The notes under the pieces: generated by a model
The model's database searches: none
Seen by the model: the letters and a program-made list of their open reading frames with translations, nothing else
What the model was told of the DNA's origin: nothing
Source of the DNA: AAA164-E04 sp964342825
Lineage (GTDB): Bacteria; Verrucomicrobiota; Verrucomicrobiia; Limisphaerales; AAA164-E04
DNA: 64,000 bases
Assembly (NCBI GenBank): GCA_964342825.1
Contig: CAYFHO010000015.1
Coordinates: forward strand, 1-64,000
Direction of reading: 5' to 3'
Shown: positions 35,110 through 43,288 of the stretch, one piece after another
Position numbering within the stretch: the first letter of the stretch is position 1
Layout: each line of letters starts with the position of its first letter
Position numbers and translations under genes: made by a program

Positions 35110-35898
35110 ATGTTGGCAAGACGAGTCATTCCATGCCTGGACGTGCACGACGGCAAGGTTACGCGGGGAGTTCAATTCGGCCGAGCAGAGGCGGGTGAGC
35201 TCAGAAATGTTGGAGACCCGGTGGATTTGGCCCTGAGATACAACGATCAGGGCGCCGATGAAATGGTTTTTTTCGACATCACCGCCAGTGCACACGCAAG
35301 ATCCTCCATGGTCGACGTCATCGAAAGAGCTGCCGACTGTTGTTTCATGCCCTTAACCGTCGGAGGGGGTATCCGCACACTTGAAGACATGTCCGTTATG
35401 CTGAAGGCCGGAGCCGACAAGGTCAGCATCAATTCCGCGGCTATTTCAAACCCTGAATTAATCCAGCAAGGAGCTCAAAAATTTGGCAGCCAATGCATTG
35501 TGGTTTCCATTGATGCCAAGAAAGTGGACCAGGATCGTTGGGAAGTTTTCTCACACGGAGGCAGGAAAAGCACTGGAATGGATGCTGTGGAATGGGCATG
35601 CAAAGTGGTCGAATTTGGTGCAGGAGAGATCGTGCTCAACAGTATTGACGCCGATGGAACCAAAGCTGGGTATGATCTGGTCATTACCAGACGTATCAGC
35701 GAATCAACTCCGGTTCCCGTCGTGGCAAGCGGAGGGGCGGGTAGCCTGGATCATATGGCAGAGGTCCTGGAAGCAGGAAAGGCGGACGCGGTGCTGGCAG
35801 CAAGTATCTTCCACTTTGGTGAATATACAGTCTCCGAGGTCAAAGATTTTCTCGGCGCCAGAGGGATACCCATCCGCGCCATGGCTGAATTGAAGTGA
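35110..35898 (+). CDS. hisF: Imidazole glycerol phosphate synthase, cyclase subunit HisF
   Basis: TIM-barrel enzyme of histidine synthesis. It takes ammonia from HisH and converts PRFAR to imidazole glycerol phosphate and AICAR. The 262-residue length fits the family. The N-terminus MLARRVIPCLDVHDGKVTRG carries the catalytic Asp11, and SIDAKK carries the second catalytic Asp at about 135. TVGGGIRT and SGGAGS are the phosphate-binding loops. No hisH, hisA or other his gene is next to it, so histidine genes are dispersed. It is convergent with a GDPD gene only 10 bases away. Confidence 0.96.
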   Translation: MLARRVIPCLDVHDGKVTRGVQFGRAEAGELRNVGDPVDLALRYNDQGADEMVFFDITASAHARSSMVDVIERAADCCFMPLTVGGGIRTLEDMSVMLKAGADKVSINSAAISNPELIQQGAQKFGSQCIVVSIDAKKVDQDRWEVFSHGGRKSTGMDAVEWACKVVEFGAGEIVLNSIDADGTKAGYDLVITRRISESTPVPVVASGGAGSLDHMAEVLEAGKADAVLAASIFHFGEYTVSEVKDFLGARGIPIRAMAELK

Positions 35899-35908
35899 GC
35901 ATTTATCA

Positions 35909-36745
35909 CTAATTCTCAGCTTGGGTTAGACCGTTTCGCAGGTAGGCGGGCCGGTCGGATGTGATCCCATCCACTCCCGCATCCATCATCCGACGCGCAT
36001 CCTGAACCTCATTCACAGTGTAAACGTGAACCTCCAGCCCTTTGCTGTGGGCGAGGTCGACAAATTTCTTATCAACAGGCCCTTTGTAATGAACGTCGAC
36101 ACCATCCACTCCGGCGTCCAGAGCCCCTCGAATCAGCTCAAGAGGATCAGGTTTCCACTTCTTGGTTGTGGCATCCTGCTTGAATCCGGAAAGCCAGAAG
36201 CAGGAACAATCAGGAAAAAACAGTTTTGCCTTCCTGATGGTTTCCCAGTCAAAAGCAATAAAAACGGCTTGATCATTTGAAAGACCAGATTCGGCCACGA
36301 CTTTTTTGAGGTGAGGCAGCACCGAGTCCGGGCACTTTATCTCGATGAAAACCTTCTTGCCCTCGGGTATCTTGCCAAGCACGTCGCTTAAAAGCGGAAT
36401 CCTCGTTCCTTGGTATTGCGAGCTCTTCCACATTCCAGCATCCAGATGCATCAGCTGAGCGTAATCCACTTCTGAAATTTTGAAATCGCTTCCAGTAGTC
36501 CGCTTGGAAGAGGAATCGTGGATCACTACAATCTGGTGATCTCGAGTCATATGAACATCCACTTCCGTGGCATCCGCATTCTTTTCCCATGCCAGCATCA
36601 CGGCCGGCAGGGTGTTTTCGGGTGCATCATGGGAGGCTCCACGATGGGCAACGATTTGAGGAACGTCTCCGCACATTGACATCAAGGGCATCATGAAAAA
36701 CACGGACAGGATTCCGTAAAAGATCTCGAAATTTCGAACAGGCAT
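35909..36745 (-). CDS. Secreted glycerophosphodiester phosphodiesterase
   Basis: 278 residues. A signal peptide (hydrophobic stretch about 10-24) is followed by a GDPD barrel. Catalytic and metal residues are visible: HRGASHDAPENT (His34, Glu43), EVDVHMT (Glu61, Asp63) and VIHDSS (His76). The C-terminal VHVYTVNEVQDARRMMDAGVDGITSDRP is the standard end of the fold. The enzyme hydrolyses glycerophosphodiesters to glycerol 3-phosphate and an alcohol, likely in the periplasm. Confidence 0.92.
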   Translation of the reverse strand: MPVRNFEIFYGILSVFFMMPLMSMCGDVPQIVAHRGASHDAPENTLPAVMLAWEKNADATEVDVHMTRDHQIVVIHDSSSKRTTGSDFKISEVDYAQLMHLDAGMWKSSQYQGTRIPLLSDVLGKIPEGKKVFIEIKCPDSVLPHLKKVVAESGLSNDQAVFIAFDWETIRKAKLFFPDCSCFWLSGFKQDATTKKWKPDPLELIRGALDAGVDGVDVHYKGPVDKKFVDLAHSKGLEVHVYTVNEVQDARRMMDAGVDGITSDRPAYLRNGLTQAEN

Positions 36746-36935
36746 AGACTGCTTTGGATTAATAAAGACGAGAGAGTTTCTCTCAGGATAATGAATGAGT
36801 TCAATGCAAAAACAGTCCCAGTTTCATATCATTTGGCGAAGAACCCGATGACCTTTCATACCTTTTTTTTGAATTAGCCAACCACTTGTGGTAGTATGTA
36901 TTTTCGGTGGGTTGCAGGTTTTCGTACCAATTCCA

Positions 36936-37652
36936 ATGATTCCAATACTATCAGCGGCAAACCAGATCGAGTTCTTGTATGTTTGGAGTGAGGCTCGTCC
37001 TGAAGGCAAGGCGATTATTATCGTCCTGGTCGTGTTTTCTATTTTTGCCTGGTCAGTCATGGCGGCGAAATCGATGCAAATACGTCGAGCCCGAAAGCTC
37101 AACCGCTTGTTTGACCAGGAATTTCGGCAGCAAAAAATGCTGACCGACATCTTCAAGCGAAACATCCATGTTGATGGCTGTCCTCTTTACACGATTTACG
37201 AAATGGGAAATCGAGAATTGGCCTCATGTCAAAGCCATCACGAAGAAAAGGGAAACAAGGAAGAAGGCATGATTTCCCTGAAATCCATGGAACATGTTAA
37301 ACGAGCACTGGAGAGAGGCGTGGCCCAGGAATCTCTTCGTCTTGAATCGGGCCTGATACTTCTGGCGATTGCCGTCAGCGGCGCACCATTCCTGGGGCTA
37401 CTTGGAACTGTCTGGGGAGTGATGAGTGTTTTTGCCAGTGTTGCCAGTCAGCAAAATGCACAGTTGACAACCATCGCGCCCGGCGTAGCCGGTGCACTCG
37501 TGACAACTGTTGCGGGCCTGCTGGTCGCCATCCCATCCATGTTTGGTTACAACTGGCTGGTGCATAACATTCGGGTTCTCAGCGTCGAAATGGATAATTT
37601 CGCCCAAGAACTCGCCTCGAAGGTTGAAACCGAATTCATTCCTGACGAATGA
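36936..37652 (+). CDS. tolQ: TolQ/ExbB-type proton channel subunit
   Basis: About 238 residues from the ATG at 36936. The MotA/TolQ/ExbB pattern is clear: an N-terminal membrane helix (IIIVLVVFSIFAWSVMAAKS) and a long cytoplasmic helical loop. Two C-terminal helices follow, containing GAPFLGLLGTVWGVMSVF and TIAPGVAGALVTTVAGLLVAIPSMFGYNWL. With the TolR-like protein it harvests the proton gradient to energise TolA. It opens the tolQ-zinc ribbon-tolR-tolA-tolB-pal run. An upstream in-frame GTG at 36888 is less likely because of the added hydrophobic residues. Confidence 0.93.
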   Translation: MIPILSAANQIEFLYVWSEARPEGKAIIIVLVVFSIFAWSVMAAKSMQIRRARKLNRLFDQEFRQQKMLTDIFKRNIHVDGCPLYTIYEMGNRELASCQSHHEEKGNKEEGMISLKSMEHVKRALERGVAQESLRLESGLILLAIAVSGAPFLGLLGTVWGVMSVFASVASQQNAQLTTIAPGVAGALVTTVAGLLVAIPSMFGYNWLVHNIRVLSVEMDNFAQELASKVETEFIPDE

Positions 37653-37670
37653 TTTCCAAAATTTTGATCC

Positions 37671-37967
37671 ATGGCCGCCCTAGAAGCATCCAGTTCAGGA
37701 AAAATTCCGTGTAACAAATGTAAAGCGGAAAACGAACCTGATCGTAACCGATGCCGAACGTGTGGCGCTCATCTCTACATTCTTTGCAAAAGATGCAAAC
37801 ACAAGGTCGCCAGATTTTTGGATGCCTGTACCACCTGCCAGTCCCCCCTTCACAAAGATGGCGAACAGGAGAAAGGCCTTCTAGGATTATTAAAACGTAA
37901 AGCACCGCAAATCACCTTCCTTTTAGTCCTGCTGGTTCTGCTGGCCTACCTTTTTGAAATTTTCTGA
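37671..37967 (+). CDS. Double zinc-ribbon membrane protein between tolQ and tolR
   Basis: A 98-residue protein with four CxxC pairs (CNKC, CRTC, CKRC, CTTC; residues about 13-56) arranged as two zinc ribbons, then a charged linker and one C-terminal membrane helix (about 77-96). It sits 18 bases after tolQ and 30 bases before tolR on the same strand. No Tol-Pal component with this fold is part of the classical system, so it may be a lineage-specific accessory. The function is unknown. Confidence 0.85.
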   Translation: MAALEASSSGKIPCNKCKAENEPDRNRCRTCGAHLYILCKRCKHKVARFLDACTTCQSPLHKDGEQEKGLLGLLKRKAPQITFLLVLLVLLAYLFEIF

Positions 37968-37997
37968 GTTTATTCCTGGAGAAAACGTATCCATCTC

Positions 37998-38411
37998 ATG
38001 CGCCGCTACACTCAAAAAACAGCCCTGGTCACGCTGAGCGACATCAACATCACGCCGTTGCTGGATTTAGCGTTCGTGTTGCTGATTATTTTCATGATCA
38101 CGACCCCACTCATGGAACAAGGATTACGACTAGATTTACCAAAAGGCAAAGTGGCCGACCACACCCCGGAGAAAAGGGATTTGAAACTAATCGAGGTGGA
38201 TACCAGCGGAAAATATTTCATCGACAAACAGCCAGTAACGATCGAGGCCATTCGAGCGGACTTAAGCACTTCTTTTGCCGATAACCCCAACTTGGTGCTT
38301 GTCATTCGAGGCGACCTGAAGGCAGCTTGGGGTAGTATTTATGCGGTGCTCGATGGAGCCAAACAACTGGGGATGCAGAATATTTACTTCAAAAACGAAC
38401 TCAGCCAATAA
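37998..38411 (+). CDS. tolR: TolR/ExbD-type proton channel subunit
   Basis: 137 residues: a short cytoplasmic N-terminus, one membrane helix with the conserved Asp in ITPLLDLAFVLLIIFMIT (about residues 17-34), and a periplasmic domain (about 40-137) ending with VLVIRGDLKAAWGSIYAVLDGAKQLG. Works with the TolQ-like protein as a proton-driven motor for TolA. There is a 2-base gap to tolA. Confidence 0.93.
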   Translation: MRRYTQKTALVTLSDINITPLLDLAFVLLIIFMITTPLMEQGLRLDLPKGKVADHTPEKRDLKLIEVDTSGKYFIDKQPVTIEAIRADLSTSFADNPNLVLVIRGDLKAAWGSIYAVLDGAKQLGMQNIYFKNELSQ

Positions 38412-38413
38412 AC

Positions 38414-39253
38414 ATGAATCGCCTTCAAAAACAATGTGTGATCGCATCAGCAGGCATGCACTTGCTCCTGGTGGTTGCCCTTTTGTTCGGATCCGGATTT
38501 CGCTCCAAACAACACGAACCTCTGGATATTCAGCCTTTTCACATGATGCCATCGTCCGTGCTGGAATCCTTGCTGGATGATCCTGCCGATGTTGCGGATG
38601 TTGCCGATGAACCTGAACCGAAACCTGAGGTCGAACCTCCTGTTGAATCAGAGAAAATTATCGAACCGGAACCGGCCACGATCGAGCCCGAACCAGAACC
38701 CGTGGTCACTCCAAAGCCTGAACCCAAACCGGATCCTGTCAAGGAGCCGGCCATTTCAAAGCGCATTGAGAAACCGAAACCCAAGGTCGTCAAACCCAAG
38801 ATTAAAATCAGTAAGCAATTCAAGACAAATACAAGCTCTCGAAAACCCAAGGTAAATACTCAGAAGCCAAAAATTTCAAGACCTTCAACGACAACGGTCA
38901 AATTGAATCAGAATCTGCTCAAGGTGGGAGGCGGAAGCAAAATTAAGGGAGTCACCACCATTTCGGGAAGTTCGCTGGGTCGATATGGACACCTTGTTCA
39001 GTCGGCTTATGACCGGGAATGGACACAGCCCACGAGCATTTCAGGTCGTAATCTGACCGTAAAAATCAAAGTCATTGTCTCCAGAGACGGTTCCATCCAG
39101 TCGGCAAATATCAGTCAATCTTCAGGAGTTGCGGCCATGGATCAGTCCATCGAACGCGCCATTCGCAAGGTCAGACGGATTTCGCAGGCTCCACCACAGG
39201 GAGCATCCCTTGGTGACCGAACTTTCATTATCAACTTTAATCTCAAATCATAG
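38414..39253 (+). CDS. tolA: TolA/TonB-type energy-transducing protein
   Basis: 279 residues. An N-terminal membrane helix (about 10-28) is followed by a long Pro/Glu/Lys-rich periplasmic stalk (about 60-170, with EPEPEP, KPEPKPDP and KPKPKV repeats), and a C-terminal TonB/TolA-like domain (about 195-279: LVQSAYDREWTQP, KVIVSRDGSIQSANISQSSG, IERAIRKVR). It spans the periplasm between the TolQR motor and the Pal/TolB pair. The placement and the C-terminal fold suggest TolA; a TonB role cannot be fully excluded. Confidence 0.88.
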   Translation: MNRLQKQCVIASAGMHLLLVVALLFGSGFRSKQHEPLDIQPFHMMPSSVLESLLDDPADVADVADEPEPKPEVEPPVESEKIIEPEPATIEPEPEPVVTPKPEPKPDPVKEPAISKRIEKPKPKVVKPKIKISKQFKTNTSSRKPKVNTQKPKISRPSTTTVKLNQNLLKVGGGSKIKGVTTISGSSLGRYGHLVQSAYDREWTQPTSISGRNLTVKIKVIVSRDGSIQSANISQSSGVAAMDQSIERAIRKVRRISQAPPQGASLGDRTFIINFNLKS

Positions 39254-39268
39254 AATCCAGCCATCCAC

Positions 39269-40498
39269 ATGCTTTTTCAGTCCCTTTCAAGCAAACAGGA
39301 TCATGTCCATGAATCCAAAAGCGCCCAAATTAATATCGCACGAATAACGTGGTCTCTATTAACCGCTCTCCTTTTGTGCTCGGGTTGGACCGGATTAAAA
39401 GCCCAGCAAGAACTCAATATTGATCGCTGGAATGAGGGAGAGGAAGTTCCTATCAGTATCAGCGGATTCTCCAGCGAAAGTTTGGGAATCCTTCGGTTTG
39501 ATTTGGAAATACAAGGATTTACCGTGGTCAGCAAAAGCGAATCGACCTACACATTAACAGGCTCACAGGGCAGTCGACTGGAAGCGCGCTTGAGCCAAAC
39601 TCGAGGTGGTGACACCGTCTTCCACAGGGCATACCCAAGCGGGAACCTTCGGCGACAGATGCACGCGCTTTCCAACGATGTGGTCAAAGCAGTATTTGGA
39701 TATGACGGAATTGCAAACACCCTCATCACTTTCAGAGGAAGAGTTCAAGGATTCTGGGAAATATTTGTCTCCGATTTCGATGGTTACAATGCTCGCCAAG
39801 TAACAAGGGATAAGTCCAACGTCGCCGCCCCCACCTGGGTTCCAAATGATCTGGCCTTGTACTACACCTCCTACAAGGTGGGCCAGAACATCATTTCCCA
39901 CGATTTGAGATCAGGGAATCGACAACGCGTCACCCGCAATTCGGGACTCAACACCAGTGCAGCACTGTCATCAAAAAACAGTAAATTGGCCATGATCCTC
40001 AGCAAATCGGGTAGCCCGGATTTATATGTGGCCAACCGGGATGGTTCTGGAGAAATCCGATTAACCCGAACACGCGAAGTGGAAGCTTGCCCATGCTGGT
40101 CGCCCGACGGAAGGTCAATTTGCTTTACCTCCGGTGCTCAGGGAGGAGCCCGACTTTTCACAATTGCTGCAGGCGGTGGTACGGCGAGACGACTGCAAAC
40201 CGGAGCTGTTCGAGGCGAAATAACAGAACCTGACTGGTCCCCCGACGGCAAATGGATTGCCTTCACTTCCACCAGTGGAGGGGTCGGGCGCATCTGTGTC
40301 GTCGACTCCAAAGGTGGGCAGGCAGTTGTCCTTGCCGAGGGAGAAGATCCCAGCTGGGCGTCCAACTCGCGCAACTTGGTGTTTATGCGAAAGAAAAACG
40401 GCAGGAAAACATTGTCTTTGCTTGACGTCCCAACCAAACACGTCAAGGATATTCGTCAAACCGCCAGAGATCAGTCTCAGCCAAGTTGGGCCAGGTAA
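39269..40498 (+). CDS. tolB: TolB, periplasmic beta-propeller
   Basis: 409 residues. A hydrophobic signal segment (about 26-45, ending AQQ) precedes an N-terminal alpha/beta domain and a C-terminal six-bladed propeller with WD40-like PD40 repeats: APTWVPNDLALYYTS, CPCWSPDGRSICFTS, EPDWSPDGKWIAFTS and DPSWASNSRNLVFM. TolB binds Pal and colicins at the outer membrane during cell division. The start at 39269 leaves a rather long pre-signal region; a later start is possible. Confidence 0.92.
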   Translation: MLFQSLSSKQDHVHESKSAQINIARITWSLLTALLLCSGWTGLKAQQELNIDRWNEGEEVPISISGFSSESLGILRFDLEIQGFTVVSKSESTYTLTGSQGSRLEARLSQTRGGDTVFHRAYPSGNLRRQMHALSNDVVKAVFGYDGIANTLITFRGRVQGFWEIFVSDFDGYNARQVTRDKSNVAAPTWVPNDLALYYTSYKVGQNIISHDLRSGNRQRVTRNSGLNTSAALSSKNSKLAMILSKSGSPDLYVANRDGSGEIRLTRTREVEACPCWSPDGRSICFTSGAQGGARLFTIAAGGGTARRLQTGAVRGEITEPDWSPDGKWIAFTSTSGGVGRICVVDSKGGQAVVLAEGEDPSWASNSRNLVFMRKKNGRKTLSLLDVPTKHVKDIRQTARDQSQPSWAR

Positions 40499-40533
40499 AG
40501 GCGACAGATTTAACATTAAAATATCCAAAACCT

Positions 40534-41193
40534 ATGAATTTGCCATCTATATTTGTCCGAATCAGTTTGGCGGCCGTCCTGGCCGTTGCCGCGGTCGGTT
40601 GCCGCAAAGGCGACAAGATCCTCACGCCCATACCTGAAGATTCTGGCAGTTACACAGGAGGCGGTTACACCACTGGACCCGCCGGTGGGCTGCAGAGCGG
40701 CGGAAACAACGGAATGGGCAACAATGGATTGGGTGGCGGAAGCCAGTTCGATAACAACAATTTCCAGACTGGAAACGACATTCAGGGGAGCGGGGATTTA
40801 AGTGGAAGCGATCTTCCAACAAATCCGGACGCCTTTACGGGAAAGACCGAAGATCGGCTTGATTCCTCTACCATTTACTTTGATTTCGACAGCTATTCGG
40901 TCAATCCAAACGAATTGCCAAAAATCGTCTCCGTTGCGGAATTGATGAGAGAAAAACCTAATTCACTGGTGCGAATCGAAGGTCATTGCGACGAAAGGGG
41001 TACCGAAGAGTACAATCGAGCTCTGGGCGAACGCCGCGCGTTATCGATTCGCGACGTATTAGTTCGAGAAGGAGTGTCCGTTTCTCGTATCAATACCGAA
41101 AGCTGGGGAGAAGATCGCCCTGCGGTTGACGGGCAGAATGAAGCAGCCTACAGCAAAAATCGTCGTGGAGAATTTGTGCTCTTGACCCAATAA
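40534..41193 (+). CDS. pal: Pal, peptidoglycan-associated lipoprotein
   Basis: 219 residues. Lipobox AAVGC gives lipidated Cys23. Residues about 30-100 are a Gly/Asn-rich, disordered spacer longer than in enterobacterial Pal. The C-terminal OmpA-like domain (about 110-219) has TIYFDFDSYSVN, VRIEGHCDERGTEEYNRALGERRA and a final GEFVLL. It anchors the outer membrane to peptidoglycan and binds TolB. The ATG at 40534 is chosen to begin just before the signal peptide; the frame upstream overlaps the 3' end of tolB. Confidence 0.94.
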   Translation: MNLPSIFVRISLAAVLAVAAVGCRKGDKILTPIPEDSGSYTGGGYTTGPAGGLQSGGNNGMGNNGLGGGSQFDNNNFQTGNDIQGSGDLSGSDLPTNPDAFTGKTEDRLDSSTIYFDFDSYSVNPNELPKIVSVAELMREKPNSLVRIEGHCDERGTEEYNRALGERRALSIRDVLVREGVSVSRINTESWGEDRPAVDGQNEAAYSKNRRGEFVLLTQ

Positions 41194-41279
41194 AACGCGT
41201 CAAGACGGCCGGTTGAATACCAGATCCAGTGTGGCAGTCTATTCGTAGCAGTCATTGCTTGGACTGGATGATGTGAAAA

Positions 41280-41627
41280 ATGATTTATATTATGTTGTAT
41301 CTTGAAAGCCAACTTGCATTGATCGGGGGCCTGCAAGGTCCTGAACTGATCTTTCTGTTAATTGTTATCCTCGTTTTCTTTGGTGCCAAAAAACTTCCTG
41401 AATTAGCCAAAGGCCTAGGGCAAGGTATCAAAGAGTTTAAAAAAGCCACCAAAGATGTTCAGCAGGATCTCCACCAGGCCATGGAGGAGGATTCAGTCGC
41501 ATCGGCTCCCCCACGTAAGGCAGCCGAACCAGCTCCCATTCCTCAGGAATCCGCAAGCAGCGAAGGTTCGGAAGTACCCGGACAATCTGGAGAGTCAGAG
41601 AACGCCAAAGACGTCTCCAAAGCTTGA
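41280..41627 (+). CDS. tatA: Sec-independent protein translocase subunit TatA/B
   Basis: 115 residues. One N-terminal membrane helix (ELIFLLIVILVFFG, about 22-35) precedes the conserved hinge FGAKKLPELAKGLGQGIKEFKKA, an amphipathic helix, and a disordered acidic tail. The FGxKKLP pattern fits TatA/TatE. Exports folded proteins with twin-arginine signals, such as the DUF1501 protein at 28.4 kb. tatC follows after 25 bases; tatB is not seen separately. Confidence 0.92.
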   Translation: MIYIMLYLESQLALIGGLQGPELIFLLIVILVFFGAKKLPELAKGLGQGIKEFKKATKDVQQDLHQAMEEDSVASAPPRKAAEPAPIPQESASSEGSEVPGQSGESENAKDVSKA

Positions 41628-41652
41628 TCGACGAGTTCATTCCTAAAACCCA

Positions 41653-42669
41653 ATGAGCGAAGAAGAGCCTCGTCCCACAGATGAGCTCATCGTAGATCAA
41701 GAATGGGATGAGACAGAGGGTGGCGGTCCGGTCAAAACTTTTCTGGAGCATCTCGAAGATCTTCGATGGACTCTAATTAAATGTTTGTCCGCCGTGGTTA
41801 TCAGCATGGTGGTCTGCTTTTCTATGATGGATAATATCATTTCCATCCTGAAAGCACCGTTGAAAGAAGCGGAAGCACTGAAACTTCACAGCAAAAAACA
41901 AGTAGGACTTGTTATTGGGAATGAAAGACTAGCGAATGTTTCCATTAATTCATTAACCAACAGCGTTCCTTTTGAAAATCTTGATGAAATTCATAGCCTT
42001 CATTTGGTTCCAAAGTTAATGGGAACCAATTGGGTAATAACGCTTCAATCCAGCACTGAGAACCCACTCGACACACTTCAGGACCGGCTTAAAAACTACA
42101 AACCTGTTGATGGGTTTATTATAGCTTTCCATTCAATGCTTTATGGGGGAATGGTCATTGCCGCTCCGTTTGTTATCTTTTTTCTGGGGCAATTTGTGTT
42201 GCCAGCACTAAAGATACACGAGAAGAAATTTTTATATCAAACCACTGGATTTGGAGCCAGCTTGTTCATATTGGGCGTTCTTTTTTGCTACTTCGTAATG
42301 TTGAAAATTGCGATTGTTGCCTTGGTACAATTCTCCAACTGGCTCGGTTTTTCGGCAGACGAATGGAATGCGCGTGATTATATAACCTTCGTGTTTAAAT
42401 TTATGTTGGCCATGGGAATAAGCTTTCAGTTACCCGTAGTCCTTCTGACATTGGTGAAAATGGGATTCATTGACTATATCAAGCTGAGTAAATTCCGCCC
42501 GTACTGGGTGGTCATCAACTTGACCATTTGTGCGTTTTTAACGCCAACCGGAGATCCTTTCACCCTCATGTTGATGGCGCTTCCACTCCATCTTCTCTAT
42601 GAAATGAGTGTTCTGATTTCACGAGTCTGGGCCCGCAGAGACGCCAAAATTGAGGCTAGCGAGGCATAA
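41653..42669 (+). CDS. tatC: Sec-independent protein translocase subunit TatC
   Basis: 338 residues with six predicted membrane helices and the TatC signatures FLEHLEDLRWTLIKC near the N-terminus and FQLPVVLLTL in the middle helices. The last helices contain CAFLTPTGDPFTLMLMALPLHLLYEMSVLI. The first periplasmic loop (about residues 65-160) is longer than in E. coli TatC (258 aa), accounting for most of the extra length. It binds twin-arginine signals together with TatA. Confidence 0.94.
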   Translation: MSEEEPRPTDELIVDQEWDETEGGGPVKTFLEHLEDLRWTLIKCLSAVVISMVVCFSMMDNIISILKAPLKEAEALKLHSKKQVGLVIGNERLANVSINSLTNSVPFENLDEIHSLHLVPKLMGTNWVITLQSSTENPLDTLQDRLKNYKPVDGFIIAFHSMLYGGMVIAAPFVIFFLGQFVLPALKIHEKKFLYQTTGFGASLFILGVLFCYFVMLKIAIVALVQFSNWLGFSADEWNARDYITFVFKFMLAMGISFQLPVVLLTLVKMGFIDYIKLSKFRPYWVVINLTICAFLTPTGDPFTLMLMALPLHLLYEMSVLISRVWARRDAKIEASEA

Positions 42670-42787
42670 ATCCTGCTCGGTTTATGATGAGTTAAAACAG
42701 CACGTGGTAAAAACGTTATTTTTCAACGACAAAAATCTTTACAACAAGAGTCTGATGCTTAGGCTCTGAGCAACCAAAGTCTTATTT

Positions 42788-43219
42788 ATGATGCGTATTT
42801 CAAAGTCCATTTTGTTGGCAGCTGTGACCGCTATGGTGTTGGTGAGCGGATGTGCTGGCCCTGAGCAGAAGCTTGGCCGGGGCGTTCGAAACATGACCGA
42901 ATTCACACGGCTGGGTGAGATTCGCCATTCCATGGAGCAAACGGCCCTCTGGGAAAGCCCGGAAAGATCCTATACGACAGGCTTCATCAAAGGTTTCAAC
43001 AATTCCGTCAAGCGTACTGCTGTAGGTGTCTATGAGGTAGTGACCTTCCCAATTCCAAGCTACGAACCCGTTGGGGTCGACGACAGTGTCGTTTATCCGG
43101 AAAATTATCGTCCTCACTTGTTGTCTGATTCGACCTATGCGGCAGACAGTGATCTTGGCTTCAGTGGCGGGGATGCATTCCCAGTAGTTGGCAGTCGCTT
43201 CCGAGTGTTTGATTACTAG
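42788..43219 (+). CDS. Exosortase-system-associated lipoprotein, TIGR04073-like
   Basis: 143 residues. Lipobox LVSGC gives lipidated Cys22. The mature part has KLGRGVRNMTEF, RSYTTGFIKGFNNSVKRTAVGVYEVVTFPIPSYEPV, which is the phrase I recognise from TIGR04073, a family found in genomes that encode exosortase/PEP-CTERM systems. The function is unknown. It ends just before a strong terminator and is a single-gene unit. Its presence agrees with the PEP-CTERM protein at 50.8-53.4 kb; the exosortase itself is not in this window. Confidence 0.78.
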   Translation: MMRISKSILLAAVTAMVLVSGCAGPEQKLGRGVRNMTEFTRLGEIRHSMEQTALWESPERSYTTGFIKGFNNSVKRTAVGVYEVVTFPIPSYEPVGVDDSVVYPENYRPHLLSDSTYAADSDLGFSGGDAFPVVGSRFRVFDY

Positions 43220-43239
43220 AATAAGTTTAAATTTCAAAG

Positions 43240-43272
43240 AAAGGCGCCAGCTAAACCGTTGGCGCCTTTTTT
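43240..43272 (+). terminator. Rho-independent terminator after the TIGR04073 gene
   Basis: Stem AAAGGCGCCA with TGGCGCCTTT (10 base pairs), a 10-base loop, and a T-rich tail. It lies about 20 bases after the stop codon and just ahead of the ispE start, separating the two genes. Confidence 0.9.
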
Positions 43273-43288
43273 ATTGGAACGGGCCGTC

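Noticed and set aside
38539..38850. Gly/Ser-rich 103-codon minus-strand frame opposite tolA
   Set aside because: It is the mirror of the Pro/Glu/Lys-rich TolA stalk, so the low-complexity composition is explained by the real gene.
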